A stretch of 52,864 nucleotides of DNA from Hyphomicrobiales bacterium (lineage in GTDB: Bacteria; Pseudomonadota; Alphaproteobacteria; Rhizobiales; JAJFHB01). Shown in pieces: positions 7,551 through 16,514 of this stretch. The notes beneath the pieces are model-generated. The model was not told the origin of the DNA. It saw only the letters and a program-made list of their open reading frames with translations, and did not search any database. The stretch is from NCBI GenBank assembly GCA_021775615.1, contig JAJFHL010000369.1:1-52864 (forward strand). The letters are read 5' to 3'. The position numbers and the translations under genes are program-made. Position 1 is the first letter of the stretch; every line of letters starts with the position of its first letter.

Positions 7551-9521
7551 ATGATGGCGATCGACACCGAATGGCGTGACTATGACGTGATTGTTGTGGG
7601 GTCCGGAGGCGCCGGTGCCCAGGCGGCCAGCGTGGCGGCGGAAGAGGGCGCGCGCGTTCTTGTGGTGTCCAAGGATCCGATTGGCTGCTCTGATACCAAG
7701 ATTTCCGAAGGCATCGCCACGGTACGCGCGTCCGGCGCCGACGATGACACCGAGGAGGGCTTGTCGGTAAACCTGCGCATGGGTGGGGGCGACCTAAATG
7801 TCGCGGCGATCACCGATGCTTTCGCCGAGGACAGCCAGGCCGGATATGACCGGCTTCGAACCCAGGGCCTGCGGCCGTCCATCGACGCCGAGCGCCACAC
7901 GCCGCAGTCCCTGCCATTGCCCCTTGGCGGCCATACCAAACGCCGCTCGGTTGGCCACAAGAATTCTGGCATCGCCTTCGGCCATGCCAGCTGGCATGCG
8001 GTGATCCAGGAAAGCCGTATCGATTACCTGGAGGATGCCTGGCTTCTTGATCTTGTGACTGAAGAGACCGGCGCGGCGGAAAGTGCGCCGTCAAGACGGG
8101 TCGTCGGCGGGCTTGTCTATGATGCCTCGCGCGGTCTCCTGGTTGCGGTCCGCGCGCCCGCCGTGGTGATTGCCGCGGGCGGCCTCTCAACGCTCTTCTT
8201 CCCCAAAACCGACACCATGCGCGGCAACACCGGTGACGGTTACGCGGTCGCCGCCCGGGCCGGAGCCGAACTGGTCGACATGGAGCAGGTGCAGTTTCTT
8301 CCCTTCTGTCTCGCCTCGCCGCCGTCCTATGAAGGCCTGTGTGCCGGCGAACCGGTGACGGCAAGTTTCCTCGGCGTGCTGCGCGACAGGAACGGCAAGA
8401 TCATTCTGGATGGGGTCTATCTCAGAACCCGGGCGGAATGCTCGGCCGCCATCATGCGGGCGGTCGAGGCAGGCAATGGCAGTCCCAACGGCGGCGCCTA
8501 TCTCGATATGACGGCAAACAAGAAGCAACCGCTCTCCGGTCCGTATTTCATGCGGTTCCTTCAGACCTGCCTGCCGTCCGCCTACAACAACGCCCGTCAG
8601 GCGCTCGGCAAGGCCGCGGGCAAATGCGAGGTCGAGTGGGAAGTGCGGCCAGGCGCGCACTATCAAATGGGCGGTATCCGCGCTGACGAACACGGCGCCG
8701 CGGTGGGCGGTGACGGTGCCGGCGACACGGCTCTCGGCATCGCCGGCCTGTTTGCCGCGGGCCAGGCAATGGGGGGCGTTTTCGGCGCAAACCGTCTCGG
8801 CTCAACAGCGCTGACTGAAAATGTGGTTTTCGGCACGCGTGCCGGCCGCGCCGCCGCCGAAACAGCAAGAGCGAGCCGTGCAGCGCCGGACGATGCGGCA
8901 TTCGCACCGCTGATCGCCGAAACCGTCAAGCGGTTCGGGCAAAAGGGCGGCGAGGCCGGGTCCGCGCTCAAACTCGAGCTGCAGCGCGAAAGCTGGGACT
9001 GCATCGGCCCGGTGCGCACGGCGGCCCGGATCGACAGGATGGCGTCCCTCATCGGGGAATGGCGCACGCGGCTCGACCGGGTCTCGATACCGGTTCACGC
9101 GGTGTGGAACCAGGCCTTCGTCGAGTTCGCCGAATTGCGCAACATGCTCGAAACGGCCGAGGCGGTTGCGACCGCGGCGCGGGAGCGCGACGGCAGCGTC
9201 GGCGGACATGTGCGGCTTGACGGCCGCAACATATCGGCGTTTTCGACACCTTACTCCACCGTCGTGCGCAGAGATGCAGATGGCGGCTACCGGGTGCGCC
9301 GGGTTGCGCGTCCGCGCCAGCCGCTGAAACGGCTTGTGTCCTACAAGATGCAGGAAAACTGGCGCAAGCTTCAGGTCAAAATGCTGCTCATGATGCCCAA
9401 GGGCATGCAGGACAAAAAGCTCGAGAAACGCTATCGCGCCATTATGGGGGCAAGCGGCAAGGCGCCGGAAATTGTTCCCGGCGGGGCCGAAGGGGCCGTT
9501 GGGGAGGCCACCAGGGCGTGA
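7551..9521 (+). CDS. fumarate reductase/succinate dehydrogenase-like flavoprotein
   Basis: A 656-residue FAD-dependent oxidoreductase of the FrdA/SdhA/AprA superfamily. The dinucleotide motif G17-S-G-G-A-G22 is at the N-terminus. H370 (HYQMGG, against HTMGG in fumarate reductases) and R415 (ANRLGS) fit the substrate-site positions of the family. The His that attaches FAD covalently in SdhA is absent (the region reads DTKISEGIA), so FAD should be bound non-covalently. No Tat or Sec signal is seen, so it is cytosolic. It shares 4 bases with the following Fe-S gene, which makes it a soluble two-subunit enzyme without membrane anchors. The substrate is unknown. ATG 7551 and 7554 are both possible starts after AAGAGGGAAG. 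Confidence 0.87.
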   Translation: MMAIDTEWRDYDVIVVGSGGAGAQAASVAAEEGARVLVVSKDPIGCSDTKISEGIATVRASGADDDTEEGLSVNLRMGGGDLNVAAITDAFAEDSQAGYDRLRTQGLRPSIDAERHTPQSLPLPLGGHTKRRSVGHKNSGIAFGHASWHAVIQESRIDYLEDAWLLDLVTEETGAAESAPSRRVVGGLVYDASRGLLVAVRAPAVVIAAGGLSTLFFPKTDTMRGNTGDGYAVAARAGAELVDMEQVQFLPFCLASPPSYEGLCAGEPVTASFLGVLRDRNGKIILDGVYLRTRAECSAAIMRAVEAGNGSPNGGAYLDMTANKKQPLSGPYFMRFLQTCLPSAYNNARQALGKAAGKCEVEWEVRPGAHYQMGGIRADEHGAAVGGDGAGDTALGIAGLFAAGQAMGGVFGANRLGSTALTENVVFGTRAGRAAAETARASRAAPDDAAFAPLIAETVKRFGQKGGEAGSALKLELQRESWDCIGPVRTAARIDRMASLIGEWRTRLDRVSIPVHAVWNQAFVEFAELRNMLETAEAVATAARERDGSVGGHVRLDGRNISAFSTPYSTVVRRDADGGYRVRRVARPRQPLKRLVSYKMQENWRKLQVKMLLMMPKGMQDKKLEKRYRAIMGASGKAPEIVPGGAEGAVGEATRA

Positions 9522-10255
9522 AGGTCGAGATTGTCACGCACCGTGATGGCGAAGCAACGGTGGTCGATTACGACTACCAGCCGCGGGTCGAGGGTGAACG
9601 GCCGATGGTGCTGGACGTTTTGCTCCAGGCGCAGGCCACCGAAATGCCGGACCTCGCCTTCCGCTACGGCTGCCGGGCGCGCAATTGCGGAGTATGCACC
9701 GTCGACATCAATGACAAGCCCCGGATCGCCTGCCGTGCGCGGGCCCGTGAAGGCGACCGCATCAGCCCCGTGGCGACGCTTCCGGTGTTGAGCGATCTCG
9801 TCGTGCGCCGCGATGGCATCGCCCGCCAGATGCGAGGACGTCTCTCGGGCGGCGCCCAGGGCAACGACCTCAATGTCGAGGCGCCCGAGGCCTATCATGA
9901 CCTGACCGCCTGTATCGAATGCTACGCCTGCCTCGACAACTGTCCGATGCACGCCCGCAATTTCGCCGGCGGGCTGCCCGCCGACATGCCTGAAGGCCAC
10001 GAGCTGCCGGACCCGGGTGAGGGTTACCGCTGGGGCAACCCATTCTCGCTTCTCAAGCTGCAGCGTATCCGCATCGACCCGATGACCACGGACGCGGGCA
10101 GGGAGGCTGCGCTCGATCACGCCATGGACCTCGGCCTCGACGCCTGTGTCGGCTGTCCGGGCTGCAAATGCGGGGTCGGCATAGACCTCAAGGGCCAGGT
10201 CGTCGGTGAGCTTCTGGCGGCGGCAGGGGACAGGCTTCCTGACGGCGACGGTTAG
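9518..10255 (+). CDS. FrdB/SdhB-like iron-sulfur subunit
   Basis: The 245-residue electron-transfer partner of the flavoprotein. The N-terminal plant-type ferredoxin domain binds [2Fe-2S] through C52, C57, C60 and C72. The C-terminal helical domain has C132/C135/C138/C142 and C210/C213/C216/C218 for two further clusters, one more cysteine than the [3Fe-4S] site of SdhB needs. The GTG start overlaps the flavoprotein stop (GTGA), so expression is coupled. No cytochrome b or anchor gene follows, so electrons probably go to or come from a soluble or FDH-bound carrier. Confidence 0.87.
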   Translation: MKVEIVTHRDGEATVVDYDYQPRVEGERPMVLDVLLQAQATEMPDLAFRYGCRARNCGVCTVDINDKPRIACRARAREGDRISPVATLPVLSDLVVRRDGIARQMRGRLSGGAQGNDLNVEAPEAYHDLTACIECYACLDNCPMHARNFAGGLPADMPEGHELPDPGEGYRWGNPFSLLKLQRIRIDPMTTDAGREAALDHAMDLGLDACVGCPGCKCGVGIDLKGQVVGELLAAAGDRLPDGDG

Positions 10256-10460
10256 TTCAGGACGAAATCTGCGAACACCATTGGAATGGCCCGGTGCGGC
10301 GCGGTTGATTCGCGGGTTTCTCTTCAAAGTTTCTGGCGGTTGGAGTGCGTCGTGCAGGCGTGGACGCGAATTTTAAGGTCATTTGTACGCAAATTATCGG
10401 AATACTGATTAAAATCACTCCGACAACCGCTCGATCTAAGATTTCGTTAACCACATTCTA

Positions 10461-10495
10461 CTAACGAGTGTACTTACCTTCGGTTAACTCGTTAG
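10461..10495. promoter_or_regulatory. inverted repeat upstream of the chemoreceptor gene
   Basis: The 277-base gap 10256-10532 is AT-richer than its surroundings. It holds a perfect 9-bp inverted repeat, CTAACGAGT (10461-10469) and ACTCGTTAG (10487-10495), with a 17-base spacer, ending 37 bases before the chemoreceptor ATG. GTTAAC-type elements at 10446 and 10483 resemble half-sites of the alphaproteobacterial regulator CtrA (TTAAC). The repeat may be an operator or a 5' UTR hairpin; only the symmetry is seen directly. Confidence 0.45.
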
Positions 10496-10532
10496 CCGAT
10501 TATGCGCTGCCAAACCAAAGTGAGGGGCACTC

Positions 10533-12764
10533 ATGATCAAGAAAATCACTGGTATTCAGATTTCCGCAAAGATTCCGGCCCTGATCATAGGCGCCGCAAT
10601 GTTGTTGGCTGCAGGGATAGGGGTTGCCAGCACCACCATCTCTACAAACAATGCACAAAATGCCAACAGTGAAAAGCTCAAGGCGCTGCTTGGTGATCGG
10701 GTGGATGCGCTCAGGCTTTACTTGCAGTCCATCGAGCAGGATATGCATTCTGTCGCGGCGAATCCGTTCACGCTCTCGGCCATCGCCGATTTCAAAGCTT
10801 CATGGGGCATGTTGGGCGATGGCCAGACCGGCGATCTACAGCGCCTCTATATCGATGAAAATCCTCATCCGCTTGGAGAAAAGGAGAAGCTCGATCGCGC
10901 CGACGAAGACGCCTACTACCATACGGTCCACGAGAAGTATCATCCCTGGTTCCGCACCTTTTTAAGGCAGCGGGACTATTACGATATCTTCCTCTTCGAT
11001 CTCGAAGGCAATCTGATCTATACGGTTTTCAAGGAGTTGGATTACGCCACCAATCTTCGGGCCGGTGAGTGGAAGGACAGTGACTTGGGGAATGCCTTCC
11101 GCGCCGCGCTGAAAAGCGAAACGCCCGGATCGTTGCATTTCTTTGACTTTCGTCCTTACGCACCGAGTCACGGCGCCGCCGCCAGCTTCATCTCGACACC
11201 TTTGTTCGAAGACGGAGAAAAAGTCGGCGTGCTGACGTTCCAAATGCCGATTGCGCGGATCAACGCAGTGATGGCCAACCGCACGGGACTTGGGGAAACC
11301 GGAGAGACCTTCATCATTGGCCAGGACGGACTGATGCGCAGCCAGTCGCAGTTTTCAGAAGGCTCGTCGATCCTTGAGATCAAGGTCGAGAACAGCGCCG
11401 TCTCGGCTGCCCTCTCCGGTACTTATGCAACCACCGAGTCGAGTGACTACCGGTCGATGGCGCTTGAAATGCATGCAGTGCCGCTTGAGTTTCTCGGTGC
11501 GAAATGGGCCCTGGTTGCGGCCGTCGGCAAGGACGAAATCGCCGCGCCCGTGAAAGCTCTGCGGAACCAGATCCTTCTGATTTCCCTGGTCATTTTGATG
11601 ATCATCGCGGCCATCTCCATTTTCATGGCGCGCGGCATTACCAGGCCGCTGACACGAATCGTCGGCAGCATGACAAAGCTTGCCGAGGGCGACACGGATG
11701 TCGACGTTGGCTCGGGAGATCGGACCGACGAGATTGGGGGCATGGTTCGAGCGGTTCATGTGTTCCGTGACAACGCGCTGGAGCGCATTCGTCTGGAACA
11801 GGAACAGGCCGCACTCAGAGCGCAGGCCGAGCAGAACAGAAAAGACGTGATGCGCGAGCTTGCGGACGGTTTTTCGCAGTCTGTGGGCAAGATCGTCGAT
11901 ACCGTGTCCTCCGCGTCGACGCAGTTGCAGTCCACCGCGCAGGCCATGCAGGAGATCTCGGACCAGACAAACACGCAAGCCACATCGGTGTCCACGGCGT
12001 CGGAAGAGGCGTCCGTCAACGTCCAGACCGTTGCCGCGTCGACCGAGGAAATGTCCAACTCCATTGCCGAAATCTCGCGGCGTGTGACCGAGGCGGCCGC
12101 TGCGTCCAAGTCGGCGGCAGAAGAGGTCGCGGCGACGCGGGCGCAGATGTCCACCTTGGCCGGCGTTGCCGATCGGATTGGCGGCGTCGTCAGCATGATC
12201 ACAGATATTGCGGAGCAAACCAACCTGCTGGCGCTCAATGCCACCATCGAGTCGGCGCGGGCCGGCGAAGCGGGCAGGGGCTTTGCGGTTGTGGCGGCGG
12301 AAGTCAAGGATCTGGCCACCCAGACGGCACAGGCAACCGGGCAGATCAGCGACCAGATTGGGGAAATGCAGGCGGCGACCAATCAGGCCGTGTCCTCCAT
12401 GGAACACATCAGCGGCGTCATCACGGATGTGGAAGAGACCTCCTCCGCCATTGCCGCGGCGATGGAGCAGCAGGGTGCGGCCACCCAGGAGATCGCCCAT
12501 AACGTGCAGGAGGCGGCGGCAGGTACAAAGAGTGTTTCCGAAAGTGTCACAGGCGTCACCAAGGCCTCTCAAGAAGCCGGGCAGGCATCGAACCAGGTCA
12601 CGGTTGCCGCGCGCGAGCTTCATGATCAATCGGAGCGCCTTCAGGGCGAGGTGGCGGACTTTATCGCCAAGCTGCGTCAGGGCGATGCCGACCGCCGCCA
12701 AAACGACAGTCCGGATTACAAGGGGCCGGAGCGGCGCAGGCGGACAAGCGAAGCTGCCGCCTAA
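10533..12764 (+). CDS. methyl-accepting chemotaxis protein
   Basis: The 743-residue receptor has a first membrane span (about 14-36), a large periplasmic sensor domain (about 37-343, probably Cache type), a second span (about 345-365), a HAMP domain (about 366-420) and the cytoplasmic signalling coiled coil. The conserved hairpin tip [20 protein letters not shown] is present near residue 565. The tail is polar and Arg-rich ([10 protein letters not shown]) and lacks the CheR-docking pentapeptide. GAGGGGCAC precedes the ATG. Its place inside the FDH island may mean taxis toward formate-linked conditions, but the ligand cannot be read from sequence. Confidence 0.93.
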   Translation: MIKKITGIQISAKIPALIIGAAMLLAAGIGVASTTISTNNAQNANSEKLKALLGDRVDALRLYLQSIEQDMHSVAANPFTLSAIADFKASWGMLGDGQTGDLQRLYIDENPHPLGEKEKLDRADEDAYYHTVHEKYHPWFRTFLRQRDYYDIFLFDLEGNLIYTVFKELDYATNLRAGEWKDSDLGNAFRAALKSETPGSLHFFDFRPYAPSHGAAASFISTPLFEDGEKVGVLTFQMPIARINAVMANRTGLGETGETFIIGQDGLMRSQSQFSEGSSILEIKVENSAVSAALSGTYATTESSDYRSMALEMHAVPLEFLGAKWALVAAVGKDEIAAPVKALRNQILLISLVILMIIAAISIFMARGITRPLTRIVGSMTKLAEGDTDVDVGSGDRTDEIGGMVRAVHVFRDNALERIRLEQEQAALRAQAEQNRKDVMRELADGFSQSVGKIVDTVSSASTQLQSTAQAMQEISDQTNTQATSVSTASEEASVNVQTVAASTEEMSNSIAEISRRVTEAAAASKSAAEEVAATRAQMSTLAGVADRIGGVVSMITDIAEQTNLLALNATIESARAGEAGRGFAVVAAEVKDLATQTAQATGQISDQIGEMQAATNQAVSSMEHISGVITDVEETSSAIAAAMEQQGAATQEIAHNVQEAAAGTKSVSESVTGVTKASQEAGQASNQVTVAARELHDQSERLQGEVADFIAKLRQGDADRRQNDSPDYKGPERRRRTSEAAA

Positions 12765-12968
12765 ACCGCGCGGCCTGATGGGAACCGGCCGGCTCTGTGT
12801 GCTGTCGTGGCTCCGGGCCGGCTTGTTGCCGCGCTCCAACTTGGTCCAGAGATGTTTCATGTCTCCGTCCGAATGTCCGTCAAGCATCCCAAAAACGGAA
12901 GCACATTTGAACCTCTGACTTGGCTGCTGCGTCCAAGTAGAGGTTAAGGCCCGATCGAAGTTTCACCT

Positions 12969-12988
12969 AATGTGATGCGAGTCACATT
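12969..12988. promoter_or_regulatory. CRP/FNR-family-like operator (TGTGA-N6-TCACA)
   Basis: The 310-base gap 12765-13074 contains AATGTGA (12969-12975), a 6-base spacer and TCACATT (12982-12988), a perfect 7-bp inverted repeat matching the classic cyclic-AMP receptor protein consensus. Its centre is about 96 bases before the ATG of the Tyr/Lys-rich secreted protein. Nothing else in the gap looks coding. A CRP-family regulator is the natural candidate. Confidence 0.6.
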
Positions 12989-13074
12989 GGTAACCCTGCC
13001 GGCTGCCCATATGGGACTGCAGCAGGAGCATTGCGCTCACCAGTCCCGATCAACCAGACCACGCAGGAAACCAC

Positions 13075-13629
13075 ATGTCCAAACTGATGAAATCCCTGAC
13101 CTTGGGTGTTGCCGCCGCAGCGATCGTTGTGGCGAGTTCAGCTGCTAATGCCTATTGCCCCCGCGGTGGCGGCGGTTACTACAAAAGCGGTTATTCCAAC
13201 AATTACGGCGGCCAGTACAAAAAATACTACAAAAAGAAATACTACAAAAAGAGCTACTACAAGAAGGAAACCTACGGCTACGACAAGCCCGAGTACGAGG
13301 CTGACGACAAGGATGACGAAGTCGTTGAAGGCGACACGGACGGTCCCGGCGAAGTGGCGTTCGACATGGGGAGCCGGATTTTCGAAATCTCCGAAAAAGA
13401 AAATTGCACCGAAAAGGGTTGCGACGGCCTGACGCTGCGCGATGCCGAAGGTGTCGAAATCGAGATCAGCAGCGTTGAATATGCCGAAGAGTTGTACGAA
13501 GGCAGCTCGGTGGAAGAGCTGAACTATCATCTCGGCCAGAACGGCAGTGCCCTGCGCGGCCGCCTGCAGGAAATCCGCGAGGACGGCGAGATCAGCTACG
13601 GCTTCATCTGCGAGAAGATCTACTCGTAA
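13075..13629 (+). CDS. secreted Tyr/Lys-rich protein with acidic domain
   Basis: The 184-residue protein has a clear signal peptide (AANA cut near residue 26), then a low-complexity segment of YYKK repeats (about 35-65), an acidic linker (EADDKDDEVVEGD) and a compact acidic C-terminal domain with cysteines in ENCTEKGCDG and FICEK. The basic aromatic stretch could bind polyanions, cell wall or surfaces, or be crosslinked. It is preceded by the CRP-like site and followed by a hairpin terminator, so it is probably a single-gene unit. No family is recognised. Confidence 0.75.
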   Translation: MSKLMKSLTLGVAAAAIVVASSAANAYCPRGGGGYYKSGYSNNYGGQYKKYYKKKYYKKSYYKKETYGYDKPEYEADDKDDEVVEGDTDGPGEVAFDMGSRIFEISEKENCTEKGCDGLTLRDAEGVEIEISSVEYAEELYEGSSVEELNYHLGQNGSALRGRLQEIREDGEISYGFICEKIYS

Positions 13630-13662
13630 CGTTTAGGTATGTTGTAGAGTTGCGAGTGAGTA

Positions 13663-13686
13663 GGCGGCGGGCGCAAGCCCGTCGTC
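13663..13686 (+). terminator. hairpin terminator between converging genes
   Basis: A 10-bp stem with two G-T pairs (13663-13672 with 13677-13686) closes on a GCAA loop and is followed by TTCATTTTC. It ends the 13075-13629 unit and lies 34 bases from the end of the converging polyferredoxin gene. Confidence 0.65.
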
Positions 13687-13719
13687 TTCATTTTCGCAGC
13701 CGCCACGCCAGTCGCTTGC

Positions 13720-15795
13720 TCAGTCTTCGTCGTTCAGGAAGTCCTCTGCCGTCAGTTCCGAGCGCTCACCGCCGGCGCGGACCCGCTCTTCTTCTGCGAT
13801 ATAGTCCTCCGTTGTGCGGATACGTGGGCGCTCGCCGCCCTGGAACGGATTGTCGTCCGTGGCGCGTGCATGGTGCTCAATGCGGCACGTGTCGCACATC
13901 TTGATGAGATCGGCCGCGTCGCCCTCCTGGAACATCGAGTGCTTGCCGGCCAGCTGTGCGCTGATCCGCTCGACCGTGCTCTTGGTTCCGAACGGCTTGC
14001 CGCACCGGATACATTCGAAAGGGTCCTCTTCGTTGAGCACGACGGGCGAAAGCGCGCCGGTTGTGAGGTTGAGCTGCGGCTCCAGCGAAATCACGTTCTC
14101 CGGGCAGGTCGCCCGGCACAGGCCGCATTGCACACAGGCATGCTCGACAAACGAAATCTGCGGCCGGTCCGGGCTGTCCTTGATCGCATCCATCGGGCAG
14201 ACGCTGGCACAGGCAAGGCACAAGGTGCAGCCCCCGGTGTCGACGGAAATCCGCCCGTAGGGCGCACCTTCCGGCAAGACGACGATGTCCTGCGGCTGTG
14301 GCGCGGTTTCGTTGAGTTTCAGGAGCGCCGCCCTGGCGATTGTGCGTTTGTCTCCAACCGCGGTGAAGTCGAGCGCGGCAAGGTCCGGCAGGCCGGCGAG
14401 GTTCGAGAGCACGGCCGCAAGCGCGTCCGGATCCGTCTCCGCGCAGATGTGCAGGCGATCGCCGTCGTGACCGACACCGGACATGAAGGCATTCATGAGT
14501 TCCGCCTGTGAGGTGAGACCGTCGAGCTCGTCGCTTCGTTTCGAGTCGCACAACACAACAATCTGTTGCGCACCGGCACCAAGGGCCGCGGCGAAGAAGT
14601 CGTGACCCGCCACGGTGACCTCGTTCACCGCTAACGGCAGGACGCGGGCGGGCAGACCTTCGCCGAACCGGGCGAGCGCACCGATCATGTCTGCGCCATG
14701 AGTGTTGTCGTGTACCAGCAGGACCGGCGACGAACCGCCGGCCTTCAGATAGGTCGACAGCAGAACCTGGGCACGCCGGATCAGATCTTCGCGCCGCGGA
14801 TAGGCATAGGAGACCGCACCGGACGGGCACACCGATGCGCATGAACCGCAACCGCCGCAGATCGCCGGATCGATCGACACATTGTCTCCATCGGGCGCAA
14901 TGGCCGATGCCGGGCAGACATCGAGGCAACGGGTGCAGCCGGTCAACTGGCTGCGTGAATGGGCGCAGACATCCGCGTTATAGGTGACGTAGATCGGCTT
15001 TTCGAACTCTCCGACCAGATCCGAGATTTCGAACATGGCGTCCGCCACGCCGATGGCATGGTTCGGGTCGACATGGAAATAGCCGTCGCGTCGTTTGTGT
15101 GAAGGAAACAGGGGATCTCCACCGCTCATGTCGAAGATCAGGCTGCATTGCGACGCGGCGCCGTCTCTCGCCATCATGAACTGCATGGCGTCCCTCGACG
15201 AGGGCACCATCGGCGCATAACCGTCGACCGCGATTTCGAATGCGCCGAAGCGCCCGGATGCGGCGGCAATGGTGCCCTGATAAATCGCCATATCGACGAC
15301 GGCGGGCGGCATCAGATCTCCCGCATCGGCCAGCAGCAGCGTGACGCTCAGGCGGTTCGAAAGTTTGCGGGCGACGTCGAACGCCGCCTGGCCGCGGCCG
15401 TAGACGAGACAAACCCCGTCGGATTTGAGTGTGGTTTGCCCGGCGGGCTCGACCTCAACCATGGCTTCGGCGAGGAGGGCGGCAAGTTTGGGCGTCAGGT
15501 CTTCTTTGGCCTGTGTCCAGCCGGCGCGCTCGCGGATGTTGACGAACGCAAGACCCGGATCTTTTCCCGCATCTTCAGCCAGTTCGCGGAACAGCGGCGC
15601 CTCCTGCGTGCAGGCGATCAGCAGCGGTTCTCCGCCATCGAGGGCTGCGCCGAAGCGGTCCGCCTGCGCCCGGCACAGATGATCGTGAAGCTGGCCGGCA
15701 TCCTCCACGCCCAGCGCCTTGCACAGCTTTGCGCTGTCGATGTCCATCGTGCGTTCACAACTGCACAGCAGCACGTTCTTGCCAGCATACTTCAT
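13720..15795 (-). CDS. FDH-associated polyferredoxin (4Fe-4S binding protein)
   Basis: A 691-residue soluble protein of the type usually found next to DUF3305/DUF3306 and FDH3 genes. An N-terminal domain begins MKYAGKNVLLCSCE. There are two double-cluster ferredoxin regions: one near 285-325 (CTRCLDVCP, CGGCGSCASVCP) and one near 520-570 (CTLCLACASVCP, CVQCGLCRATCP). Further cysteine pairs follow near 595 (CIRCGK) and 632 (CDTCRIEHH), perhaps a zinc or extra Fe-S site. It probably supplies electrons or clusters during FDH maturation, or links FDH to another acceptor. It is transcribed away from DUF3305 across a 164-base divergent gap. Confidence 0.9.
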   Translation of the reverse strand: MKYAGKNVLLCSCERTMDIDSAKLCKALGVEDAGQLHDHLCRAQADRFGAALDGGEPLLIACTQEAPLFRELAEDAGKDPGLAFVNIRERAGWTQAKEDLTPKLAALLAEAMVEVEPAGQTTLKSDGVCLVYGRGQAAFDVARKLSNRLSVTLLLADAGDLMPPAVVDMAIYQGTIAAASGRFGAFEIAVDGYAPMVPSSRDAMQFMMARDGAASQCSLIFDMSGGDPLFPSHKRRDGYFHVDPNHAIGVADAMFEISDLVGEFEKPIYVTYNADVCAHSRSQLTGCTRCLDVCPASAIAPDGDNVSIDPAICGGCGSCASVCPSGAVSYAYPRREDLIRRAQVLLSTYLKAGGSSPVLLVHDNTHGADMIGALARFGEGLPARVLPLAVNEVTVAGHDFFAAALGAGAQQIVVLCDSKRSDELDGLTSQAELMNAFMSGVGHDGDRLHICAETDPDALAAVLSNLAGLPDLAALDFTAVGDKRTIARAALLKLNETAPQPQDIVVLPEGAPYGRISVDTGGCTLCLACASVCPMDAIKDSPDRPQISFVEHACVQCGLCRATCPENVISLEPQLNLTTGALSPVVLNEEDPFECIRCGKPFGTKSTVERISAQLAGKHSMFQEGDAADLIKMCDTCRIEHHARATDDNPFQGGERPRIRTTEDYIAEEERVRAGGERSELTAEDFLNDED

Positions 15796-15959
15796 GCGAT
15801 TTCTGAACCTCTGGCCGGTTGCGCGCCCCGGCTAACCTAAACTTCGCCAGACCCTACAGTGCGCCGTGGCAGGCTCAAGGTCTATTCCGTATCATGAATT
15901 GACGCAAATCCGGCATCAGCGTCTAATGCGGTTGTTTGTAAGCGGACGACAAACTCAGC
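15796..15959. promoter_or_regulatory. divergent intergenic region, polyferredoxin/DUF3305
   Basis: These 164 bases separate two outward-facing FDH accessory genes and so should hold both promoters. I see no strong palindrome or clear -35/-10 pair; the right half (15880-15955) is relatively AT-rich. Confidence 0.4.
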
Positions 15960-16514
15960 ATGAACAAACAGGAATCACTGGACGTCGGCGTAATCGTCGA
16001 GCGCCGCAAGATCGACCATCCCTGGCAGGAATGGGAATGGCGTCCAGTGGGCGTGTTTATCGGCGCCGCTGCGCAGAGTGACTGGGCGCAGGTGGCCGAA
16101 GGCGAGGGCTGGACGCATTTTCATGCGGCAACTCTGCCGATTGAACTGCACCGCCGCGAAACCGAGGCCTATGTCCATAATCTCGAGACCGAGGTTCCCT
16201 CACTCTATGTCATCATGCGCGAAGACGAAGACGGCGAAACGGGCCATCCCTATTACATCGAGATGATCACCGCGAGCCCCTATGACGCGCAGGACTATCT
16301 CGACTCCGGTGAGGAGATCGTCGAGCGGGTGCCGATGCCCGAACCGGTCCTCGCCTGGGTGGAGCATTTCATCGCACAGCATCATGTGGACGAAAAATTC
16401 ATCAAACGCCGGCGCGACAAGGTTAGTATGGAAGATCACAAGTTCGGTCAGGAGCCGATTGTCGAGCTGAGGAGACGCATGACGCAACCTGCAGAAGACG
16501 GCAGTGATGGCTGA
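15960..16514 (+). CDS. DUF3305 domain protein, FDH accessory
   Basis: The 184-residue cytosolic protein contains the conserved segments VERRKIDHPWQEWEW, TLPIELHRRETEAYVHNLE and YVIMRE, which I recognise as DUF3305, a companion of FDH3. No membrane or metal motif is visible. It overlaps DUF3306 by 8 bases, as is usual for this pair. The function is unknown; it is assumed to help maturation or assembly of formate dehydrogenase. Confidence 0.88.
   Translation: MNKQESLDVGVIVERRKIDHPWQEWEWRPVGVFIGAAAQSDWAQVAEGEGWTHFHAATLPIELHRRETEAYVHNLETEVPSLYVIMREDEDGETGHPYYIEMITASPYDAQDYLDSGEEIVERVPMPEPVLAWVEHFIAQHHVDEKFIKRRRDKVSMEDHKFGQEPIVELRRRMTQPAEDGSDG

Noticed and set aside
11355-12887. 510-residue open frame on the minus strand
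   Set aside because: Antisense to the chemoreceptor signalling domain; Gly/Arg/His-rich with no motif.
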